Assembly: GCA_945947845.1 (NCBI GenBank)
Contig: CAMEZN010000009.1
Coordinates: 1-13,234 of the forward strand
Length of the DNA stretch: 13,234 nt
From: an uncultured Mucispirillum sp.
GTDB taxonomy: Bacteria > Chrysiogenota > Deferribacteres > Deferribacterales > Mucispirillaceae
Reading direction: 5' to 3'
A program made the translations under genes and the position numbers. Below the pieces are notes generated by a model, which did not search any database, was not told the origin of the DNA, and worked only from the letters and a program-made list of their open reading frames with translations. Below, piece by piece: positions 7,586 to 13,234 of the stretch (within the stretch, counting starts at the first letter, position 1; the number at the start of each line of letters is the position of its first letter).

Positions 7586-8875
7586 ATGCTGAAAAAATAT
7601 ATTAATTTTTTAAAAAGTGAAAAAAGTGGTGCAATTATATTTTTTGGGACTATATTTTTTATAGCTACTATTTTATTCCTATTTGACTTATATCTTCCTG
7701 TTTATAAAACCCCAGCACAATATAAATTTTCAGGAAATGGGTATTATAACCCTTATAAAAATTATGATAATGCCACCTATTACCGTTCAAACTTTCATGT
7801 AATGTTACCAGAAGCCCTAAAAACATATAATGATTTAGAGTATGGCTATGCACTTACTACATTACCATACAGGACTAGTAATAATGTATATTATAATTTT
7901 CCTAAACTATATGGATATCTTTATTTTGGGACATTTTTTAAGCCAACTTTTATTTTATTTGGATATGAAAAAAGTAGAGTCCAAGGTAATGCAAAATATG
8001 GTGGCACTAGTATGAAAGTATGGTCTAAAAGTTTTAATGGTGTGCAGTTTAAAATGAATTCCAATAAGCCTTTGAAAAAAAGAACAGCAAATAATATGAT
8101 TGCTCTTGCATATCCTGCATACATAGAAAGTATTAATATTGACCTTATGCCTAAACTTACAGGGTACAACTTAATTGAAATATTATATGGCGATGTAAAA
8201 TCACTTTATCACTGGGATACAGCTTTATCTAACGGAAGACCTGCTTTTTTAATGGCAAGTGATAAGCTGATTGATGATTTTAAGGAAAATAGTTCAAACT
8301 TTAATAATTTTGCAAAAAGCATTACTATGATACCAGTAAACCCTGCTACTGATAATGTATCTGAAATATATCAGGCTTTAAAAACTGGGGCTGCTTATGC
8401 CTATAATTTATCTGATAATATTACATCTCTTTCAATACCAGATAAATTAAATGCACTTAATAACCTGCCTTATCTTACTTCTATGCAGATAAATAATAAT
8501 GAATTAACTATAATACTTAATAAAAATGTAGATAAAATAGTATTTTCTGCTGACTTTGGCAAAGTAGTAAAAGAAGAAAAAAATGTTTCCAAAGCATCAT
8601 ATACTATTACTGATAATGAAAGCTATGTAAGAGTAACAGCTTATTTTGATAATGAAAGCACCATATATTTTAATCCAGTCATAAAATCTGAAAATTCTAT
8701 TCAGCCAGAAATGCCAGCATTACATATTGATTATACATTATCTATAATAAAATGGTTTATCCCCGGCTTATTATTTCTGCATATTATTATAACATTTCTT
8801 TATATGATAATAAGTGCTGTTATTAAAAATAAAATTCGTGAAATACAATCATATAAAAGAAATCCATATGTATGA
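7586..8875 (+). CDS. PHP-like membrane protein with degraded metal site (predicted pseudoenzyme)
   Basis: A 429-residue paralogue of the PHP hydrolase at 4876. The ATG at 7586 follows AGGAAG (7574-7579). Topology is conserved: a membrane segment at about 16-36, a periplasmic domain, a second membrane segment at about 388-411, and a basic tail ending RNPYV. The catalytic residues are mostly gone. His71 remains but its partner is Met73 (FHVML), the SNYHH motif is TTLPYRT, the Glu and the following His are not found (FKPTFILFG), AHP has become AYP (Tyr176), and SDDTH is SDKLI, keeping Asp226. By contrast the HWDTALSNGRPAFL block and the C-terminal module (about 297-365) are strongly conserved. 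This suggests that the protein is kept for binding or structure rather than catalysis, or that it is drifting. It has its own promoter and no clear terminator. Confidence 0.75.
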   Translation: MLKKYINFLKSEKSGAIIFFGTIFFIATILFLFDLYLPVYKTPAQYKFSGNGYYNPYKNYDNATYYRSNFHVMLPEALKTYNDLEYGYALTTLPYRTSNNVYYNFPKLYGYLYFGTFFKPTFILFGYEKSRVQGNAKYGGTSMKVWSKSFNGVQFKMNSNKPLKKRTANNMIALAYPAYIESINIDLMPKLTGYNLIEILYGDVKSLYHWDTALSNGRPAFLMASDKLIDDFKENSSNFNNFAKSITMIPVNPATDNVSEIYQALKTGAAYAYNLSDNITSLSIPDKLNALNNLPYLTSMQINNNELTIILNKNVDKIVFSADFGKVVKEEKNVSKASYTITDNESYVRVTAYFDNESTIYFNPVIKSENSIQPEMPALHIDYTLSIIKWFIPGLLFLHIIITFLYMIISAVIKNKIREIQSYKRNPYV

Positions 8876-8906
8876 TTTTAACTGATGCTTGATATAAAAT
8901 AGTGTT

Positions 8907-9105
8907 GATATTAAATATATGCTAAAAATTACTAACCATAATTTAACTGAAATATTATAAGGTAAAACTAATTCTGTTAATTACTGGAATACAGCATTAT
9001 CTAACGGCAGACATGCTTTTTATTTTATATGTTATTGTATCTGTTATTAAAATTATCGCTTGTGAAAAAGTGTTTCAAATATATACCAAGCCGCATAAGC
9101 TATAA
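8907..9105 (+). pseudogene. Decayed remnant of a fourth PHP-array paralogue
   Basis: Bases 8907-9020 align with the second and third copies. In one frame they read DIKYM, then an ITNHNLTEIL stretch, a TAA, then NYWNTALSNGRHAF, against DIKYMPNLTNYHLIEIL and SYWDSALSNGRPAF at the corresponding place in the second copy. The sequence then jumps to a segment reading YVIVSVIKII in another frame, resembling the C-terminal membrane segment, and stops at 9105. The whole middle and 5' parts are missing. It fills the gap between the array and the convergent DUF4105 gene. Confidence 0.7.
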
Positions 9106-9108
9106 AGC

Positions 9109-11037
9109 CTAAAAATAAAAGCGCCAGAATACACCTATATCATGGTTTTCTATATCCCAGTGGTTTTTATATCCATATTTTATTTCTATTGAGTTATTTT
9201 GTGTTACAGGGATAGTGTATGTAAAATTTCCGCCAAACTCTGCACCTAAATTTTCTAATACAAAATATCTGTAATAGCCACGGGCTAAAAACTTACCGCC
9301 AATAAAACTATACATTAACCCCATATCTCCGCCAAACCCAAGCCCTGTCCAGTATGGGTTATAACCTTCTGAAAAAGCTAAATCCACATCAGCCATAATC
9401 CATGATGAAAAGCCGCCAGCTGCAAAAGTAACACCTACACCGCCCCTTATGTAAGGAGTAAAAAAGCTGCCATTTTTATAATCTCGTTCTTCACCTGCTG
9501 CCTCTATTTTCCATGAGATAGATTTTGACATACGGCTTACAGGAGAGTATGCAGAAAATCTTAATAATGCTGCTTCTGGCACAGTTACTTCATTTGTATG
9601 AGTGTTCCACCTAACATTCACATCTAAAACAGTTAACTGGCTGTTTTGTATAAACCCTTTATCAATATCATCTAAATCATGAAACCCTAACTTAAAACCA
9701 GCCTCAGTATAAAACTCCTTAAAATTTTCTGCACCAACACCAAGCTTTATCCGTGTTATTGCATGGCCTTCATCTGGTGAGCCCGGCTCATCTATCTTTT
9801 TATGGCTTTTAACTCCAAGCCTTGCCCTGTTTGCAAGTATATCTATTGTATTTTTCTGATATTCCCTGACGATTTCTTCTGTTAAAAATGACCTTTGCAG
9901 GAAATTATACCGCATTGACTCTATGGCTAAATCATATATAGAAGCCTTTTCTTCCACAGAAAAACTACTATTATTTATATCGTCAATAGTTTTTTTACCT
10001 GTTGCAACATCTTGGGCAAGAGTTACTGCTTTATTAGGCAGCCCTTTGGAGTATATTTCTAATACTTTTATATGAGAAGGTCTGTATTTTTTCTTATCTA
10101 TCAAACCGCTTTTTTTAATTTTTTTTATAGTATCTGTTGGAGCTTCCCATAATATACTTGTAGATAAATATAAATCAGGGCGGGCAGATTCTAAAAGCAT
10201 AAGCATATTATATGAACAGTTTTCATCAAAAAAGTAGTAATCACTGCCTATACCCTGCATTTCCCATAAATGATTAAAAAGCTTTATTGTTTCTTCTTTT
10301 GTAAGGTTTAAATCATATTCCCAAATATCTCTGTTTTCCATATTACCGTATTCAAAGATAGTTTTATAATACTGCTTAACTGTAAAATAACCAGAATATC
10401 CCCCAAAAAGCCCTAATGTAATATATTTAAGTCCGTTTTCATCTTCCGGCATATCTGCTGCAAAAGTTACACTGTGAGAAGTTAGCGGGTCATTGCTTGA
10501 ATTATTTATCCTAAGCATAGTATGTCCAAACATACTGGCAGGATTTTTTAAATACATAAATGGAAAAATTACAGTAACACTAGAAGGGTCAATTTTTTTT
10601 CTAAATTCATCATATTTAGTGCATGATTTTTCAGGCAGCATATTTCTATCAATATTAAGCCTTTCCACAAGCCATTCCCTTCTGCCTGTAAAAACACATA
10701 CTGGGTGGCTGTTATCATCATTTTTTGATAAATCACCATCAAATAAAGCAAGAATAGTAGCTTCAAGCTCATCTTTTGGAGAATATTTACCATTTTCTGC
10801 TAAAAAGAATTTTTCATCATCTACAAGGCTTCGCAGTTTTCTTCCACCGGGCCTTTTATACTGCATAAGCACATGCCACATTCTTTCATCATATACTTTT
10901 TCGTTTAATGCTTTTTCTGCAATCTTTTTGCCATACTGGCTGGGTTCTGCCTGAGAAAATACTGGAAATATAAAGATAAATAATAAAACAATAATTAATA
11001 AAGAAATCTTATATGTCATAAAGTATAAAGAGGGCAT
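9109..11037 (-). CDS. DUF4105 (Lnb N-terminal-like) outer-membrane protein
   Basis: A 642-residue exported protein of the DUF4105 family. A signal peptide covers about residues 1-30. The family's HPVCVFTGRREWL-type motif (111-123) is followed by the DUF4105 core with ASMFGHTMLRI (His172) and FFDENCSYNMLMLLE (Cys274). His before Cys in this order recalls circularly permuted papain-like (NlpC/P60-related) enzymes, so hydrolase or amidase activity is possible but is inference. The last 200 or so residues alternate polar and hydrophobic strands and end in WRFYF; a C-terminal Phe is typical of outer-membrane barrels. The ATG at 11037 has GAGGG eight bases upstream, but it sits in a hairpin; an alternative ATG at 11019 (MTYKISLL) gives a more standard signal peptide without a clear ribosome site. 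It follows the DUF3015 gene by 22 bases, a pairing I recall from Gammaproteobacteria. No clear terminator is seen. Confidence 0.82.
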   Translation of the reverse strand: MPSLYFMTYKISLLIIVLLFIFIFPVFSQAEPSQYGKKIAEKALNEKVYDERMWHVLMQYKRPGGRKLRSLVDDEKFFLAENGKYSPKDELEATILALFDGDLSKNDDNSHPVCVFTGRREWLVERLNIDRNMLPEKSCTKYDEFRKKIDPSSVTVIFPFMYLKNPASMFGHTMLRINNSSNDPLTSHSVTFAADMPEDENGLKYITLGLFGGYSGYFTVKQYYKTIFEYGNMENRDIWEYDLNLTKEETIKLFNHLWEMQGIGSDYYFFDENCSYNMLMLLESARPDLYLSTSILWEAPTDTIKKIKKSGLIDKKKYRPSHIKVLEIYSKGLPNKAVTLAQDVATGKKTIDDINNSSFSVEEKASIYDLAIESMRYNFLQRSFLTEEIVREYQKNTIDILANRARLGVKSHKKIDEPGSPDEGHAITRIKLGVGAENFKEFYTEAGFKLGFHDLDDIDKGFIQNSQLTVLDVNVRWNTHTNEVTVPEAALLRFSAYSPVSRMSKSISWKIEAAGEERDYKNGSFFTPYIRGGVGVTFAAGGFSSWIMADVDLAFSEGYNPYWTGLGFGGDMGLMYSFIGGKFLARGYYRYFVLENLGAEFGGNFTYTIPVTQNNSIEIKYGYKNHWDIENHDIGVFWRFYF

Positions 11038-11048
11038 TTACTGCCCTC
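11030..11048 (-). terminator. Hairpin between DUF3015 and DUF4105 genes (weak terminator or RBS cover)
   Basis: A perfect seven-pair stem GAGGGCA/TGCCCTC with a five-base loop, followed on the minus strand by TTTATACTTT. It starts 12 bases past the DUF3015 stop. The stem contains the GAGGG ribosome site and part of the ATG at 11037. It could partly terminate transcription or limit translation of the DUF4105 gene. Confidence 0.55.
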
Positions 11049-11059
11049 AATATTAATAA

Positions 11060-11518
11060 TTAGCTAAGTGCTATAATTTTATTAGCAACTGAATCAGATT
11101 GAACATCAGCATTAGGGAAAATATCGCTGAAATTAGCTTGTAATCTGCCTGCAAAAGCATCTACATCTTTAACAGCAAGCATAGTGCCTAATGAATTAAT
11201 TGTATCTCCTTGGCCCATAGCAATATCTTTTGCAAGGTTATCCATATTTGCAGTAACAAATTCATATACTTCTATGCTTACAGCTTTATTAATGTTACCA
11301 GCACAGTTAATTGTTCCAGTAGTCATTGAGAAAGTGTTTGATAAAGTAGCATTAGTCCATGAAGCTGTCATTTGTAATAACCAGCCACCATTTGGTTTAC
11401 CAACTGATTCAAATAATAAAGTTCCAAGACCGCAGCCAACATTATTTCTAACCGCACCTGCAAATGCAGCTGGTGCCATCATAGATATTACGAGTAATAC
11501 TAAAAAAGCTTTTTTCAT
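11060..11518 (-). CDS. DUF3015 family periplasmic protein
   Basis: A 152-residue small exported protein with a textbook signal peptide (MKKAFLVLLV, cleavage after AFA at residue 20). The mature start carries the family-typical NNVGCGLGTLLFES. Cys29 and Cys72 are the only cysteines I see and might form a disulfide. Function of DUF3015 is unknown. The ATG at 11518 is preceded by a very strong AGGAGGAG ribosome site, suggesting high expression. The gene is first in a probable two-gene unit with the DUF4105 gene, separated by a hairpin that would favour more DUF3015 than DUF4105 product. Family assignment rests on the N-terminal motif, size and neighbour. Confidence 0.8.
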   Translation of the reverse strand: MKKAFLVLLVISMMAPAAFAGAVRNNVGCGLGTLLFESVGKPNGGWLLQMTASWTNATLSNTFSMTTGTINCAGNINKAVSIEVYEFVTANMDNLAKDIAMGQGDTINSLGTMLAVKDVDAFAGRLQANFSDIFPNADVQSDSVANKIIALS

Positions 11519-11545
11519 ATACTCCTCCTGATAAAATTATTTTTA

Positions 11546-11574
11546 AGACTAACATTTAAAATGTATTTTGTCAA
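11546..11574 (-). promoter_or_regulatory. Promoter of the DUF3015-DUF4105 unit
   Basis: On the minus strand: perfect TTGACA (11574-11569), a 17-base spacer ending in TGT, then TAGTCT (11551-11546). The -10 is poor, but the TG before it fits an extended -10. Confidence 0.5.
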
Positions 11575-11638
11575 CTCTATTTACCTTTTATACCTTAAAC
11601 ATATACTATATTTTAAATTATATGGTTCTTATAAGACT

Positions 11639-12475
11639 TTACTTTAAATATAAATCAAGAGCACTTAAAAACTCTTTTCTTATCCGTGGGTTGCTGATAA
11701 TCTGTGCATGTGCGGAAAAATCATCTTTTAAAATCATTTTTGGCTCTTTTGCTGTTTTATATAACGAATAACCATTATCAAATTTCACAAGCTTATCTGC
11801 TTCTGAATGTATAATAATAGTATTTTTTATTCTGCTGTGTTTTAAATTATCAAGCGATGAATACTCTTTTGGTATACTCCATGTAACAGCATACTGCCAT
11901 ATATATGTAAAAAAATTACTTGCTGCCACTTCTTTTGCAATACTTCGCCAAGATGTAAAAGTTGATTCCAAAACAAGCACTTTAAACTTATCTGCATAAG
12001 GAGAATATCTTGCAATATGAGCAGCAACTGCTCCACCTAAACTCTGGCCATAAAGCACCATATTTCTTTTATCCACCTTATTATCATTAAAAACTGCTTC
12101 TGTATATTCTAAACCGTCTTGCAATACTCCTTTTATATCTGGCTTGCCCTGAGATATGCCATAACCTCTGTAATCAAAAGTTAATACATTGTAGCCCTTA
12201 TCAATAAGCCACATCATAGCAACACTTTCTGTGCTGATATTATTTGAATTACCATGAAGAAAAAATACAGTGCCTTTTGGATTTTTTACTTTTGTTTTAA
12301 AATACCAGCCATGCAGAAGTTTCCCTTCATTTGTTTCCACAAGAATATTTTCTGGGCTGTTAGCACATGTTTCAGGCATATAAAAAAGCTGCTGTTTAGG
12401 AAAGAAAAAATATTTCTCACAGCCTGCACATATTAATAAAACTGTAATTAATAAGAAAACTTTTATTTTATTCAT
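11639..12475 (-). CDS. Lipoprotein alpha/beta hydrolase (BEM46/ABHD13-like)
   Basis: A 278-residue serine hydrolase of the alpha/beta-hydrolase fold. The signal peptide ends in lipobox CAGC (Cys19), so it should be lipid-anchored. Fold landmarks are in order: oxyanion strand FFLHGNSNN (72-79), FDYRGYGIS (100-108), nucleophile elbow GQSLGG (Ser145), acid Asp227 (HSEADKLV) and His256 (SAHAQ). The core resembles the BEM46/ABHD13-type group often annotated as alpha/beta hydrolases of unknown substrate; esterase or thioesterase activity is the family expectation. The ATG lies in A/T-only sequence with no ribosome site. A TTGACT at 12509-12504 could be a -35, but the -10 is unclear and the start would fall within a few bases of the ATG. 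No strong terminator is seen between its stop and the DUF3015 promoter at 11574. Confidence 0.85.
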   Translation of the reverse strand: MNKIKVFLLITVLLICAGCEKYFFFPKQQLFYMPETCANSPENILVETNEGKLLHGWYFKTKVKNPKGTVFFLHGNSNNISTESVAMMWLIDKGYNVLTFDYRGYGISQGKPDIKGVLQDGLEYTEAVFNDNKVDKRNMVLYGQSLGGAVAAHIARYSPYADKFKVLVLESTFTSWRSIAKEVAASNFFTYIWQYAVTWSIPKEYSSLDNLKHSRIKNTIIIHSEADKLVKFDNGYSLYKTAKEPKMILKDDFSAHAQIISNPRIRKEFLSALDLYLK

Positions 12476-12548
12476 ATTTATATATTTTTATTTTTTTAAA
12501 AAAAGTCAAGCATAAATAAAAAGGCTTTAACATAACTTGATATTTGAC

Positions 12549-12578
12549 TTGACATATAAAATCTATCTTATTTATAAA
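12549..12578 (+). promoter_or_regulatory. Possible plus-strand promoter in the gap between minus-strand genes
   Basis: TTGACA (12549-12554), an 18-base spacer and TATAAA (12573-12578). It points rightward, where no plus-strand gene exists, into the hairpin at 12616-12646. It may be a chance match in A/T-rich DNA. Confidence 0.25.
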
Positions 12579-12607
12579 AACCTTAAAATCATCTGATAAA
12601 AAATTTA

Positions 12608-12646
12608 TAAAAGAAAACCCCACTTGCTAAAAAAGCAACTGGGGTT
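12608..12646 (-). terminator. Intrinsic terminator of the 168-residue gene
   Basis: On the minus strand: AACCCCA (12646-12640) pairs with TGGGGTT (12622-12616), with an inner TTGC/GCAA stem after one mismatch and an A/T loop. TTTTCTTTT follows. It lies 23 bases after the stop at 12669. Confidence 0.85.
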
Positions 12647-12668
12647 AATTTAATTTTCTATAAGCTTT

Positions 12669-13175
12669 TTATTTTACTTTTTTTATAAACAGATTACGGT
12701 TTAACTTAAAATCTTTTAATACTTGGCTTAGTTTCATCTGCTTTAAATTAAGATAATCATACACATTTTTATCAAAAAGACCTGATATCATATTTTTTTC
12801 GTCGCCATTGAATTTGATAAGTCTTGTAACATACATTTCAAATGCAGTATCATGCTTTAAAACATCTATCCCAAACCTGTTATATAATTCTTTAAAAGTT
12901 TTATCCCCTTGATACCGTTCATATTCAAATAATGCCATATTACAATCTTGGATTTTAGATTCTATCTTTTTCTTGTTAGAACCTGCACCATTTACACCAG
13001 CATAATATAAACTGACTCTCTCCACTTCTAAAATATCAACAGTATCATTTATATTTTTATATAAAGCAATAAAATCACAAGCATTCTCACCTGCATTTTT
13101 GAATTTACCACAATTAATGTTACTTCTAAACTCTTTAAGTAAACTAATAATCTGTTCTCTTACTTTATTTTCCAT
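12669..13175 (-). CDS. Unrecognised 168-residue protein
   Basis: I do not recognise this protein. It has no signal peptide or membrane segment and is rich in Lys, Asn, Glu and Asp, so it is probably a soluble cytoplasmic, mostly helical protein. It starts MENKVREQIISLLKEF; Cys22, Cys33 and Cys78 do not form a standard metal motif. The ATG at 13175 has no ribosome site at normal distance; AAGGAT lies about 13 bases upstream of it. A clear terminator downstream and an intact frame support a real gene. Base composition matches its neighbours. It may be lineage-specific. Confidence 0.6.
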   Translation of the reverse strand: MENKVREQIISLLKEFRSNINCGKFKNAGENACDFIALYKNINDTVDILEVERVSLYYAGVNGAGSNKKKIESKIQDCNMALFEYERYQGDKTFKELYNRFGIDVLKHDTAFEMYVTRLIKFNGDEKNMISGLFDKNVYDYLNLKQMKLSQVLKDFKLNRNLFIKKVK

Positions 13176-13234
13176 AAATAAATTTTATATCCTTAAAGTT
13201 TCAATCCTTTAGTACTATATACACATATCTTCTG

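Noticed and set aside
10493..10954. Plus-strand frame of 153 codons
   Set aside because: It is antisense inside the DUF4105 gene, whose family motifs on the minus strand are clear.
1..13234. tRNA, rRNA, insertion sequence, CRISPR array or integration site
   Set aside because: I looked for tRNA arms, transposase motifs, terminal inverted repeats with target duplications and regular spacers and found none.

Overview
The window is A+T-rich DNA with short intergenic gaps, clear sigma70-type promoters (TTGACA, a spacer of about 17, TAtAAT-like) and many exported, membrane or lipoprotein products. The DUF3015/DUF4105 pair and a predicted outer-membrane barrel ending in Phe point to a Gram-negative (diderm) bacterium. 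Low G+C, IdeS-like secreted proteases and Listeria-type repeats suggest a host-associated species. A Deferribacterota gut or mucus organism such as Mucispirillum would fit, but that is inference from style, not from a marker gene.

Layout, left to right. (1) Bases 1-84, minus strand: the 5' part of a cobalamin riboswitch with its own promoter, controlling a gene outside the window. (2) 232-4710: two convergent genes for surface lipoproteins. Each has a lipobox, InlB-type B repeats and a C-terminal IdeS/Mac-1 (family C66) cysteine protease domain with recognisable Cys, His and Asp. Each lacks one base in a five-base homopolymer on the coding strand (T5 in the first, A5 in the second), so neither full-length protein is encoded as written. 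Back-to-back terminators separate them. (3) 4738-4849: divergent promoters; the -35 boxes of the second protease gene and of the following PHP genes overlap on opposite strands. (4) 4876-9105: a tandem array of four related membrane-anchored proteins. The first is a PHP-fold metallohydrolase with its metal ligands in place. The second has one in-frame stop. The third is intact but has lost most metal ligands. The fourth is a short decayed remnant. (5) 9109-11518, minus strand: a DUF3015 periplasmic protein followed by a DUF4105 protein with a predicted outer-membrane barrel. A hairpin between them covers the second gene's ribosome-binding site and first ATG. (6) 11639-13175, minus strand: a lipoprotein alpha/beta hydrolase and an unrecognised 168-residue protein ending at a clear terminator.

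The common theme is the cell envelope. Three of the larger genes are each interrupted by a single small lesion while hundreds of codons downstream stay open. This fits very recent gene loss, reversible on/off switching, recoding or sequence error; the sequence alone cannot decide. The strongest candidates for new biology are the paired IdeS-like, B-repeat lipoproteins and the PHP array in which catalytic residues decay while the membrane frame and C-terminal domain are kept.
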